Part shown: positions 23,130-33,268 of the stretch, piece after piece | Layout of the letters: each line of letters begins with the position of its first letter | Position numbering within the stretch: position 1 is the first letter of the stretch | NCBI GenBank assembly: GCA_013248845.1 | Contig: WSQC01000023.1 | Span: forward strand, 434,001-498,000 | Direction: 5' to 3' | Length of the DNA stretch: 64,000 nucleotides | DNA from: Passalora sequoiae | Lineage: Eukaryota; Ascomycota; Dothideomycetes; Mycosphaerellales; Mycosphaerellaceae | Made by a program: the position numbers and the translations under genes | The notes under the pieces: generated by a model | Seen by the model: only the letters and a program-made list of their open reading frames with translations | What the model was told of the DNA's origin: nothing | Databases searched by the model: none

Positions 23130-23923
23130 CGTGTACATGACTTGATTTGACAGCATTGCGATGGAGACCTAATGACAGATACCAAGAGTACAGAGAGATA
23201 CTGGATGCCAACGAGCCAGGGTTCGGCGGCGCTACAGCATATGGAATTTTTCTCTGGGCATGATGTATTCGTAGTCCAAAAGAATTAAGAGGTTACCTGC
23301 ACCGTGCGCGCTGTGATGATCGAGATTGCTGGCGGTCTCGTCGGTGCATTGATACTGCCACCGCAACATCGTTCCTACGTTACATTGGCCCCGTTGCGAT
23401 CGCGATGTGCATTTTGTAAGTCATCATTGGATGACCCTCGACGGCTTGCGGCGAGTCCTGTCGCGTTGACTCTCCTTGCGTTCTGTATCTCCATCCGAGC
23501 CAACTCGTCTGTCGCATGGGCACTCCTGCGAAGTACATGTATCTTCCATGTAGAAGCCTTAAGGGAGCAGCCAGGCAGTTGGCGCGGACCATTCTTTCTC
23601 GACCCTTCGGTGCCACTATGATCACCGTCACTGTTTGTACTTTCCGGGCGACACATCATGATAGCACGTCTGAGGTTGTGAACATGTGAAGAGAATGTAA
23701 AGGTCGGCAAGTGGAGAATGATCAGTACCAGAGTAGTCTAGCGTGACTTGAACAATGCAAATGCTTGTCCTGGCCCTGTCGCATCTTGTGCACGTGCGTC
23801 ACTGCTTCGCGCATTCCGCTTCTGACCTGCAACAACTTGAGGAGCAACAACAACGACCGTCCAACACAGTGTTTACTATAGACTATCAGATAGCTGGCAT
23901 CGGACCAGTTATAGAGAACGAGA
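23130..23923. other. Intergenic between CFEM gene and TFIIF alpha
   Basis: No supported coding sequence on either strand. It contains the 3' end of one gene and the promoter of the next. Confidence 0.4.
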
Positions 23924-25858
23924 ATGAGCGCGTCACCAGCTCAGCCGACATCAGGACCCAATTCTGTCACGCCCACAACCGGTGGTCCTCCTGCACCAGT
24001 CGTACGCAAAAAGCCCGCCGTCAACATCTTCAACAGCAAAAAGAAATCTGCCAAGAGGCCTCACGCACCAGTCCAGCAAAAATCTAATGCGCCGCCCGTA
24101 CTATCGAACGGTCAAGCAGCACAAGCGCCTACGAATGGCATCCCACAAGCTGTGCATGCTGCCGATGATCCCAATTCATACGAAGAGTACCCTATCTTCA
24201 TCAACAAGAACTCGATCGTTAGCGGCGGCCAGCGCTTCCATGCAGCCAAACTGCACACTAGAAATAATGAGAAAGTCAACCCGTTCGACGAGAAGGCCTT
24301 CGTGCGGCCCCTCCGTCTACACCGTCGATTCGCACGGGACAAAATGGCGCTTGAGCAATCAGACGCTGAAGGCTTTGATGACAAAGATAGGGAGCAGGTC
24401 AACGCGCGACGGCTAGAGCGCCAAGCCGAGCGCGAGGAAAACCAGAAACTGATCGCACCAACCGGTGGAGACTCCTCGAAGCCAACCAAGAAGAAGCCAA
24501 TGAAAAAAGTAGAGGAGGGGCGCGACAACAGCGACCCAAAGCGACAAAAGCGGCAGCAGTTGCGGTACGAGGAATCACGGCCTTGGCATCTCGAGGACTT
24601 CGAAGGCAAGAACATCTGGGTAGGCAGTTACGAAGCTGCACTTTCCGAGCAGAGCATGATGTTTCAAATAGCAGATAGTGGCTTTCATGCAGTGCCCATT
24701 GAGAAGTGGTATAGGTTTACACAGACCAACAAAGTCAACGCCATGGATTCAGAAGAGGCTGAGAAGCACATGAACAAAAAGTTTAATGTTGGCAGGTGGG
24801 CTTTGAAGACACATGCAAGCGAGGATCAGAGGCGAGAAGAAGAAATGATGATCCGCAGGAAAATGATGCGGGCAGCACGCGACGAAGACGACGAACCAAA
24901 GTTTGCAGATACGGGCGATTTTCAGGCTGATCGCGATTTGCTCGACATGGAGTTCAACGATGAATTCCAGGATGATGATGAAGGCATGCTTTTTCAGGGC
25001 GAGGACGGTGAGGACGGCAAGGAGATTGAAGAGAGGCTGCGTCTGGAGATGCGCGAAGCAGGGCTTGGCGGCACTGGTGTGAAGGATGAAGAGCTGGATC
25101 CTTACGAAGAAGAGAGGAAGAAGCAGCAAGCTGAACTTGAAGAGGCGAAGAAGCAGAGGCGTGCAAAGAAACTGCTCAGAAAGAACGAACATCAAGGACA
25201 GTATGACACAGATGATTCAGATCGTGACCCGTACGCAGACTCCGAGGACACCGAGGATTCCGAAGAGGAGAGGCAGCGAGAAGAGGAACAAAAGAAGGAT
25301 GATGCTAAGAAGCTTCTCAATGGTGACAAATCCGGTGCTTCGTCACGCGGCACGAATACGCCTAGTGGACGACCTGAGAAACGCAGCAAGCGTCCTGGCT
25401 CGCCCGATGCATCAGAGGCTAGTGGCAACGAGTCGAGTCGGAAGAGGATCAAGGGTGCAAACGGCAACGTTGTGTCAGCTCCTAGTGCCGGTGCTGGTGG
25501 TGCTCGTTCGCTTTCACCTGCCACCGCTAAGGCCTCACGACCTGGTGCTGGAAGTGGTAGCGACACTGACACATCTCGCAAAGACCGTTCTAAGCTCAAG
25601 GTCAAGGGCAGTCCGTCAGGCTCACCATCTTCCGATACGCCAACCGGCTCTCGCGCCGCATCTCCTGCACCGCCTAAGGAGGTTAAGCCGTTTCCTACAC
25701 TGGATGAAGTACGTGCTGCCATACCTACCGAAGGTGTAGAAGTCAAGACACTCATTGCGACCTTTCGGGCGCGTATTGGCAAGAAGAATACCGAGTTCAT
25801 TGCCCTGGTCAAACAAGCTGGTCGTACTGGAGCTGGTGGGAGAATTGTGCCGAAATAG
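23924..25858 (+). CDS. TFG1: Transcription initiation factor IIF subunit alpha (RAP74/Tfg1), 644 aa
   Basis: Single exon. TFIIF alpha pairs with TFIIF beta to bring RNA polymerase II into the pre-initiation complex. The N-terminal dimerisation region contains PNSYEEYPIFINKNS, WHLEDFEGKNIWVGSYE, MFQIADSGFHAVPIEKWYRF and the block VGRWALKTH; these are the RAP74 beta-barrel signatures. A long acidic, Lys/Glu-rich central region follows (for example DTDDSDRDPYADSEDTEDSE). The C-terminal winged-helix block is PFPTLDEVRAAIPTEGVEVK then TLIATFRARIGKKNTEFIAL, which in homologues contacts Fcp1. Length is in the usual fungal range. The last 77 codons are tandemly repeated just downstream (separate entry). 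Confidence 0.92.
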   Translation: MSASPAQPTSGPNSVTPTTGGPPAPVVRKKPAVNIFNSKKKSAKRPHAPVQQKSNAPPVLSNGQAAQAPTNGIPQAVHAADDPNSYEEYPIFINKNSIVSGGQRFHAAKLHTRNNEKVNPFDEKAFVRPLRLHRRFARDKMALEQSDAEGFDDKDREQVNARRLERQAEREENQKLIAPTGGDSSKPTKKKPMKKVEEGRDNSDPKRQKRQQLRYEESRPWHLEDFEGKNIWVGSYEAALSEQSMMFQIADSGFHAVPIEKWYRFTQTNKVNAMDSEEAEKHMNKKFNVGRWALKTHASEDQRREEEMMIRRKMMRAARDEDDEPKFADTGDFQADRDLLDMEFNDEFQDDDEGMLFQGEDGEDGKEIEERLRLEMREAGLGGTGVKDEELDPYEEERKKQQAELEEAKKQRRAKKLLRKNEHQGQYDTDDSDRDPYADSEDTEDSEEERQREEEQKKDDAKKLLNGDKSGASSRGTNTPSGRPEKRSKRPGSPDASEASGNESSRKRIKGANGNVVSAPSAGAGGARSLSPATAKASRPGAGSGSDTDTSRKDRSKLKVKGSPSGSPSSDTPTGSRAASPAPPKEVKPFPTLDEVRAAIPTEGVEVKTLIATFRARIGKKNTEFIALVKQAGRTGAGGRIVPK

Positions 25859-26233
25859 TCTGTTGACTCAATGGCAGACACTCGCGTTGCTTCTCGAGCA
25901 TCAACGAAGGGGGCTGAAACATTCCCGATGCTGGATGAGGTGCACGCTGCTTTACCTGCCGAAGGGATCGAAGTTATCACATTCGTTGCTACCTTTCGCG
26001 CGCGCATTGACGAAAAGAATGCTAAATCTATTGCCTTGGTCAAATAGGTTGTTCGTCTAGGTACGGGTGGGCGTGTTGTGCCGACACAGTCTGTCAGCTC
26101 CGTGGCGCGTGACTCTTGCTCTAGCGCCACGAGTTCGACGCCACGCAAGTACGTGCCGCTGTCCATGATGAAGGCTTGGAAAGCGATCAGCTCGTTGCTG
26201 CCTGTCGATGCATATCAGCAAGATGGAGTCTGA
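25859..26233 (+). pseudogene. In-frame tandem copies of the TFIIF-alpha C-terminal winged helix
   Basis: Directly after the TFIIF-alpha stop, the same frame continues with a second copy of the 231-bp (77-codon) end of the gene. PFPTLDEVRAAIPTEGVEV in the gene matches TFPMLDEVHAALPAEGIEV in the copy, and TLIATFRARIGKKNTEFIAL matches TFVATFRARIDEKNAKSIAL. The copy contains an ATG (25871) and ends at TAG 26045, giving a 58-codon ORF. After that TAG the frame continues (GTGGRVVPTQ) into a third, partial and diverged copy (SVSSVARDS aligns with SVDSMADTR) ending at TGA 26231. The copy is probably untranslated, but the short ORF covers most of a winged helix, so translation is not excluded. Confidence 0.8.
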
Positions 26234-26343
26234 TTTCATTGGCCTTTTTCAAAGAGCTGCGGACTTGTGTGCGGGAAAAAAAATGGTCACTCCTTAGGCC
26301 TGCTTATGCGTGCGACTCGATACGGCTCTCGAAAGAGTTATGA

Positions 26344-26535
26344 AAAGCCCTGGGAAGACTCGGTACCGCCGTATTTGATACCAACGACGGAGTCACTGCT
26401 GTAAAATGTAAGAGATGCAGAGATACATGCCGAATGACGCCCGCGACTTCCAGCTGCCAGGAGACTAATCCCTATTGCGAGGGCAAATGCAACAAATGTG
26501 GGAACATGTGCAGGAAGGTGAGCGAGCATACGTAG
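26344..26535 (+). CDS. Cysteine-dense short ORF, possible exon of a small gene
   Basis: Between a TGA and a TAG lies a 63-codon frame with eight cysteines packed in 35 codons. The spacing is C-x2-C-x3-C-x8-C-x6-C-x3-C-x2-C-x3-C. A good donor (AAG/GTGAGC at 26518) follows the last cysteine. An acceptor-like TCACCTAG at 26569 continues in phase into another frame with HCNLASHCPTYC. No ATG or signal peptide is apparent upstream. It could be one internal exon of a secreted or metal-binding protein, or chance; the cysteine density makes chance less likely. I know no family with this exact pattern. Confidence 0.3.
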   Translation, partial: KALGRLGTAVFDTNDGVTAVKCKRCRDTCRMTPATSSCQETNPYCEGKCNKCGNMCRKVSEHT

Positions 26536-28341
26536 CTAAGCATTCCCATAGGTGTTTCATGTCACCTAGTTGCAGCTCGTACGAAGACTGTCTCTGAAGG
26601 ATCACAGCGTGCTTGACGGACACGAACACTGCAATCTCGCCAGCCATTGTCCGACCTATTGCAGTGATATCCGACGCACTTGGTTGCTATTCTTGACGGC
26701 GTTTACCGAAGCGCACCGCGTTTACATGTATGCACGAGCGCCACCTCCAGATGGCGGTGCCTGGGAGAGACCAGATCACTTTCTACAGCCCTGTACTCGG
26801 ACTTACAAGTCTTTGCGACCTCGCGAACAGTTTGCCGGCCTCAGGGTCCAGTTTGCAAAGCTCACACAGTGTTTCCGTGGGTGGCTGAAAGCTGAAGCCC
26901 CCCGGAAAGATAGTGCGACTTTCGGAGCTTCACCTGTATGCATGCAGACAGGGATGATGACGCTACTCATGGCGCAAATTCAACGGGCAGGATTCTTGGA
27001 GGCCCGCAACCTTGCACCTTCAACGATATCTTCCCGTGCAGCTCGCTTGCTCTTTGCTGTATGCAGTGCACACGCAAAACGTGTATTTTTGTGATGTGGG
27101 AACATGTTATATGGCCGTTGGTTCAGTGGTGGGGAGCGATGGACGATCAGTCTACAGCACCGCATACATGTAGTCCTGAATCCTAATGATGGATGGATGT
27201 CGTGATCTCTACGCACCAACGAATTCCTCCACTCCGCAAGCTGAGCGCCATTTCAGCCCTCGAGCGCGATGGGAAGGAAGGAAGGCTGCTCAACGACACG
27301 TGCATCGCATTTTCGTGAATAACGCACCCCATCGAGCAGCAGGATCCGGTCGGTCTGCAGGAGAAAAACTGAGACCCGCGAATCAGCACTGTGAGATCTG
27401 GACGGACTGTCCTTTGGTCAGGTACGTGGCGAGGCATGTATGCCGTTGACGCGTAAGTGCTTACAGACTGGAGAGTCCGAGTCTTGTCAGGCACGAGCAC
27501 AAAAGTGCCGATGCGGTGCAGTGCTGTAGTGTGCGTGTGTGCGTATGTGTGTCGCTACTGGTACTGAGTGTGTTGCACGACATTGTTCTAGTCTGGTTTT
27601 CCCGCCATGTCGGTGGTGGGTGGGACTGGGACTGGGAAGGATAAGGTACTGCGCGATCAGGAACCGGATTCCACGCTTGCTGAATTATTGTCGAGGAGGG
27701 GCGGGTTTTGTGATGACGAGAGAGCGTTGGTGGTCTGCTTCAGTTCTTCACTGTGTTTGTATTATGCATAGCAGCAGCAAGCAGCAGCAGCAGCAACGAC
27801 TCATGTGCACGAAGAACAACATCTGCTGCTGCTAGGCTGCATTCATTGTTATTGCGTCGCAGCAACGCTACCTATGGATGGTCACCAGCTCAGAAACCGT
27901 GACTATAACGAGAGCTCTAGCTGTTGCTGCCTTCTCTTCCATCCGACTTTGATATCGTGGGGACCCGAACGAACAGGAAGGATTCGTCGGCCGGCCACAT
28001 GCTGTTTTGACATCCTGGTCGAAAGCTGACTCGGGCAAGCCTCCCCAGCGCGTTTGGTTGTCGTCACAATGCTGAGAGAGTCCTCTTGATTGATATAATA
28101 GTGGTCGGCGATAACTGCAGCATGATGGATTTGGGAGAATTCCTGGCTCAGATACCCGGACAAGACTCGAGAGATCTTTGTTCCTCCTTCTTTGCTTGAT
28201 TCCGTACGGATAGGTAAGGCCTGCTTGCTTTCTCAGCATCGCTTTGGCGGGGGGGGGGATGGAAGTATCACATTCCATTGCTAACGACCAATACAGTCGC
28301 CTTCGGACCAAATTCCATACATCAACCGCCACCCCATCACG
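26536..28341. other. Gene-poor spacer with a short CAG microsatellite
   Basis: Apart from the possible continuation of the cysteine-dense frame near 26570-26680 there is no supported gene. A GCA/CAG run lies at 27771-27795 and a G homopolymer at about 28249-28258. Confidence 0.3.
27771..27795 (+). repeat. Imperfect (CAG)n microsatellite
   Basis: GCAGCAGCAA followed by GCAGCAGCAGCAGCA in non-coding DNA. Confidence 0.7.
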
Positions 28342-28782
28342 ATGATGTCGTCCTGCTGGTCCCTCGGCAGCACGCCAACATTCATCCTCACCCTCTGGCT
28401 CCTAGTCTCCACCACCATCACACTAGCCTCACCCGCCCAACCCCCACCACCATACCCGATCCGACCGCGCGCCGTCCAAACAGTATACCAATACATGACA
28501 GCCACAGTCATAGCGCCCCAAGTCACGACCCCATCCGTCACATACACCTGTCCCGACAGCATCGTAACGGCCAAAGGCGACTGCCCCTCCCACTGCACCG
28601 CCGCAGCACTCCCCTGCCTCCTGGGCATCGCCACCGATTCCTGGTCGTGCATCACGCCAATGGCGACGACGAGTTGGACTAGCGTTCCGGCGACGAGTAC
28701 GTGTGGATCTGGGTCGATGGTGACGACGTATACGCTTTGGGGCGGACAGCATGAGATGGGTTGTAAGGCGATAGGGGAATGA
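28342..28782 (+). CDS. Small predicted secreted protein, 146 aa
   Basis: ATG-initiated ORF with an N-terminal hydrophobic segment (PTFILTLWLLVSTTITLA) that reads as a signal peptide cut before SPAQPPPP. The mature part is Thr/Ser/Pro-rich with the motif VYQYMTATVIAPQVTTPSVT and seven cysteines (TC, DC, HC, PC, SC, TC, GC). It has the look of a fungal cell-wall or extracellular Ser/Thr-rich protein; no named domain. The 5' half is strongly C-rich and the end G-rich (see findings). GTAAGG near the stop could be a donor to a further exon, so the C-terminus is uncertain. Confidence 0.55.
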   Translation: MMSSCWSLGSTPTFILTLWLLVSTTITLASPAQPPPPYPIRPRAVQTVYQYMTATVIAPQVTTPSVTYTCPDSIVTAKGDCPSHCTAAALPCLLGIATDSWSCITPMATTSWTSVPATSTCGSGSMVTTYTLWGGQHEMGCKAIGE

Positions 28783-31399
28783 GTAAGGAGTGTGGGGGGG
28801 GCAGGGATTTCTACAGGACCTGGACCTGCGAGATGGAGGTCAATGGGGATTGGATGTGTAGAGACTATCAGAGAGTGTATAGCAGGGAAAGGGATCATAA
28901 GTGTGCAAAAGGTTCTTGGAGCCGCGTGAAAAAGTCGGTTTGGCGAAATGGGTAATTCTTGACCGTTCCAGTTGTAGACGGATCTGTGTGCTGGAATGAA
29001 ATGTTAGAGTCACCAAGATTCGAATGGACGAAGCTGGTCTGGGTTGAACTCTTATCCTTGCCATTAGACAGTGGTTTGCTACACTCCTGTGACCATTATG
29101 CATTTCCCACGCCAGTCATCCGCGAGTTTTGAAATGCTGAAAGTCGCCAAATTCTCCACGTGCATCTCCGCGACACTTGAGTCGCTGAAGCAGAATTCAT
29201 GAAGCGGTATGAGATCCTGCCGATCGCCTCCAATCCGTTTGGAACTGACCACTGTCGGCACAAAGTCGTTCTGCATTATCCGGTCGTCTCGGACCAGAGG
29301 TCTTGCCGCTGCCAGAGCTCACCTCAGAGATAACGTGACACGGAAAGGGCATTCGCCTAGTGATGGGACTGAGCTGAAGCACTTCAGCTTAAACGACCTG
29401 ATTCCGATATTTCCAAGATTGTCAGTGTATCGAATTCCTTGGCGCACCAGAACATATTGTCTGTCTGGAGGAGCCAAGGCACAAGCACGTCAAACGTGAC
29501 CCAAAAAAGCTCACCTCACATACCAAGGAGAATGACCGCGTCCTCTTCACCTTACCATGAGTTTCTCGCCTTATCGTCAAGGGTGGTGCTTTGCCAACGT
29601 CGAAAAGGTCCGGCTAAACCACGATGCTACTATACCGTGAGTCTGCCACGAAACGAGCCTCTGCTTCTATGAAATGGCGGACGGCACAGGCTTCCCATCT
29701 GGCATTCTCTGCGGTCGGTTGTTTCGAAGCATCGGATCGATTCCATGATCTCGCACCCCAAGCGATGATGCCCGAGGAGGATTGACGCACTCTGGTGCTC
29801 CTGGTTTGGTTAAGAGAGACAGCGACATGGCTTTCTTGTCGATGTATGCAGACAGAGCCTCGCCTGTGCCTGGGAGCGAGACTACGATAAACGCAGCGTT
29901 GTATAGCGAAGCACGATGGATTGTGCTGATGTGCAGCTCAGCTGCGCTCGAGGAAGTGGGCTCCCGGCGCAGCAAAATGCTGCCACTTCTGAGTTAGGAG
30001 AAATGCATACCGACCGCGTCTGCAGTGGAATCGATTGCGAGGCTTCGACATCGGCCAGTGCGACAGGTTCTTGAGCTGGACCCAGAAACTGGCACTGTGC
30101 TGACCTCGGCTGCTGGGTTCGGAAGACTGTTTGGATGTCGATCTTCAGCCTACGTAGAACAATTGCTGGCTGTCAACGGATCGAGCCAGGTTACAGCGTA
30201 TGCCGGAAGGGTGTGGATGAGCAGTGACGAGCTGGTATGTTGTGCACTGGCGAGCTGACCAGTATGTATCGAGTCTGCCGCTGCTTGAGCGGCCATCCTG
30301 AAACGCTGGTTCGCCGGACAGTAGGTAGGAGATGGGCATGTATCATCGCACGCGCGTTGGCGCTCACAGCATCCGAAAGCATGGTTAGTCAAGGCTGGTG
30401 TGTGCCTAAAAGTGTAGTAGAATGTCTTGCGAAAGATTATGCTGAGTGTAGGATGTCGGTGGTATATGGAAAGGATATTATTTTCAGCCCAAGCTTCGAT
30501 GGCGGCTGACAACACAGAGATCCCTCGCAAGAGAGCTGCGAGGATAGGCAGACGCTCGAAGCACCAAACAAGTATCTGCTTCTACTGAATCATGATCCAA
30601 AGGGGTATTGTCATTTGCAGGAGACTTGGCGAAGGCTGGTCCCCGTCGACTGTCCCTGAAGCTATACGGCATGAGTGTGAGAATTGGCCCAATTGCAATG
30701 CTTTGAGGTGCAGTGCTCCGCGTATAATTGCATTGTCTGCTAGCTGTCACGTGTGCGCACAACTTTCGTGAGTAAGTATTGTCGACCCGACGACGTCGTG
30801 TATTGTAGCGCGCGGACGGAAGGTGCCTTTACACTTGAATCGAAATACTTTTCGCGTGCAAATCTGCTCGGCTGGCGGTATCCCGCGAATGACGGCATTT
30901 CGGGCGTGAATGAGCGCCATGGCTTCGTATTTTTTTTTTCGTGAGCAGCATGGGGAGGTAAGGTAGCTTTCAGGCATTATACTCTCCTTGATGGAAATGT
31001 ACGCAAATGCAGCATATTGTATACATCAAAGCTATGTTCAGGCAGCGGCTGTGGATGGAAGTTGCCGGCTCGTACTCCTGAACCACGACCACAATATGCT
31101 CCGCTAGGGAGTAATTATGGTAATCTTCGTGTAGTCAGCCCAATGAGCCCATGTTGTCGGCTGATGGGTCGCGAGTAAGACGAGAAGTCCTGCATGCTGA
31201 CTACGTTCTGACATGCTCCCATGGCTCAAATATAGATGCTCGCTGGGGTTTTGATGAGCTTGATTGGAAGACGGCGGAGAGGGTTTACATCGGCAGACTA
31301 TGGCGAAATATTGGTCAGGTCGTGCCTGGCCACGTGCATTCACCGCAGTACTAAACTCCTAGGAGGAGATCATGGCGGCGTATATGCGAAATAAAGCCA
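28783..31399. other. Gene-poor spacer upstream of hacA
   Basis: Several open frames of 60-105 codons on both strands (for example an ATG ORF at 30237-30509) have no motif I recognise and no coherent splice model. No RNA gene or transposon signature seen. Confidence 0.3.
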
Positions 31400-31585
31400 T
31401 GGTGTCAATAGCAAAACTATTGGGTGCAGGTAGTGCCATCGATACAGAAGTATGGAGGCGAGTAGTGCCATCAATGAAGAAGTATGGGGCAGGTCGTGCC
31501 ATCAGTCGCACTTGGAAGGCGGATAGTACCATCAGTTAGCATGTGGAGGGCAAGTAGTGCCATCAGTCAGACATCTCAGATGATG
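31400..31585 (+). repeat. Minisatellite, about 31-bp period, six degenerate copies
   Basis: The core TAGTGCCATC (with variants TGGTGTCAAT, TCGTGCCATC and TAGTACCATC) recurs at 31400, 31431, 31463, 31494, 31524 and 31555, so spacings are 31, 32, 31, 30 and 31 bp. Between cores most copies have a G/A-rich half with a GTATGG/ATGTGG/CTTGG element. It lies 20 bp upstream of the first in-frame ATG of the hacA leader region and about 420 bp upstream of the chosen hacA start. Confidence 0.85.
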
Positions 31586-32006
31586 AAACACATTATTCGT
31601 GATGATTGGTATGGTATCGGGCATGTGTAGCAAGATGGACGGCGCCCCAGTCAGGAGCAACTCTACACATTCCGCGGGAGAGAGCGGATCGTGGGTGTTG
31701 GTGGCAAGCTGGCAACGGTGGATTATAATTGGAAGGGACATTCGTGACTTCCGAGTTTACGTGCAAGGATCAGGGTCAGGGTCAAGGGTCCAGCTGTTAC
31801 GACCCATGCAACCATGGCCATGGGGCAGGAGCGCTAACCGTCTTTGTTCCGAGGGGCTGAGGGCGCACCTTGCTCTTTCGCCAGCTGGCCTTTTATTAAA
31901 GCGCCTGCCTGCCGTTGAATCACACCTGCCGCCTGCAGAGAATACCACCTGTCCTCTCCGGTCTTCCCCATCCAAATGCAGTCACACTGCAGACAAGTCA
32001 CCCGTC

Positions 32007-33009
32007 ATGGAGACTCTTTCTTACTCAACACCTCTTGACAACATGTCATCCGCCGAACCCACCTCACAGTTTCTCAAGATGGAAGATATTCACAACCCCT
32101 CAGCATCACCATCTCCCTCATTCGACAATAACGCATTTTCGCAATCTTCACCACCTCCTGTCGTGGTGCAGTCGAAACCGGCCAAGAAGCGCAAGTCATG
32201 GGGCCAGGAGTTACCGGAGCCCAAGACCAACCTGCCGCCGCGAAAGCGCGCCAAGACGGATGATGAGAAGGAACAGCGTCGCATCGAACGCATCAAGCGA
32301 AATCGAGCGGCAGCACACAATTCGCGCGAGCGCAAGCGACAAGAGACCGAGACCCTCGCCGTCGCCAACGCTCGTCTGCAGGCTGAACTCGATGCATACA
32401 AGAAGTTGCACGGCCCACTGCCTGCCCACATCGTTCTTCCCGAAGTGACCCTGAGCACTGTCGAGTACGTGACCGTCATGTCATGCAAACCATGTACACG
32501 TGCTAACATGACCACAGCGAGGACATTGCCACCCCAGCACCTGCTGCCAGCACACCGGCACCATCGCTGGTCGAGTCGCACGGCTCGGTGCACGAGGCGT
32601 CAAGCCCCGCGTCACCCGCCGAGGATCTGTTCAGTGACCCGACAATCAAGCAAGAACCACTCGACAACGCCTTCCCCTCCATGTTCGCCCCAGCCTTTGA
32701 CAATATCGACTCGAAGTCGTCTGTCTTTCCGCCGCTCGACCTGACACAACATTCTGCAGCAATGTTGTGTGACCTGCAGTGTCAGTCCAGCGGCCGGAAC
32801 AACAACACGACTTTGAACACCTGGTGGGCCAATCTCTTTCTCTACCTGATGAGTATGAATCTTCAGATCTGCTACAAGACTCTCCTGATAGCAGGCTGGA
32901 GTCTTATGCCTTCACGGATGGAGCGTTCGATGCGAGCCTCGTTGCACCGCTCGACTTCTCGTTCAACGACTTCATCGATGACTCCGCGACTTTTGCGGTC
33001 AACGCATAG
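32007..33009 (+). CDS. hacA: bZIP transcription factor HacA (Hac1/XBP1 functional counterpart), spliced form 309 aa
   Basis: HacA drives the unfolded protein response after Ire1 splices its mRNA. Exons are 32007-32464 and 32518-32756; after the 20-nt Ire1 intron (32757-32776) the last exon is 32777-33009. The 53-nt spliceosomal intron (GTACGT...GCTAAC...CACAG) keeps phase. The product has KKRKSWGQELPEPKTNLPPR (the HacA signature), basic region KRNRAAAHNSRERKR (about residues 97-111) and a leucine zipper. Before splicing the frame reads HSAAMLCDLQCQSS and runs on to a stop at 33266-33268 (402 aa). After splicing it shifts to the acidic tail ending FIDDSATFAVNA. Start chosen as MET-LSYST; MSSAEP at 32043 is an alternative, and the frame is open upstream to 31602. 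Confidence 0.93.
32746..32784 (+). promoter_or_regulatory. Ire1 recognition hairpins bounding the 20-nt unconventional intron of hacA
   Basis: The 5' hairpin has a perfect 8-bp stem, ACAACATT (32746-32753) with AATGTTGT (32761-32768), around the 7-nt loop CTGCAGC. The 3' hairpin pairs TGAC (32770-32773) with GTCA (32781-32784) around CTGCAGT. Both loops fit the Ire1 consensus CNG/CNGN. Cleavage after the third loop base removes 32757-32776, exactly 20 nt, and shifts the frame from the 402-aa to the 309-aa reading. Confidence 0.93.
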
Positions 33010-33268
33010 GCGTTTAGCGCGGCACCAAGCTGCGAAATTCGCCCTAAGCGGACCGCGAAAGGGCGCGAAGGCGCTTGCGCGGCAGTCATCCGATGAAGTT
33101 CAAAGGGCGAGGACAGAGCTGACCGCAAGGATGCAAGCGTGGACGCAACAGACACCAAGGGCGTTATTGGAGCAATCGCATCGAGGGCGAGGTAGAGGTC
33201 GGGAAAATCATGGCATGGCTGACGAGGGTGATGAAACCAAAGGCGTTGGGCGTAACAAGCTGTCGTGA

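Noticed and set aside
25192..26166. 324-codon minus-strand ORF across the end of TFIIF alpha
   Set aside because: It is the antisense shadow of the repeated winged-helix coding sequence; its internal repeats mirror the plus-strand repeats and it has no family of its own.
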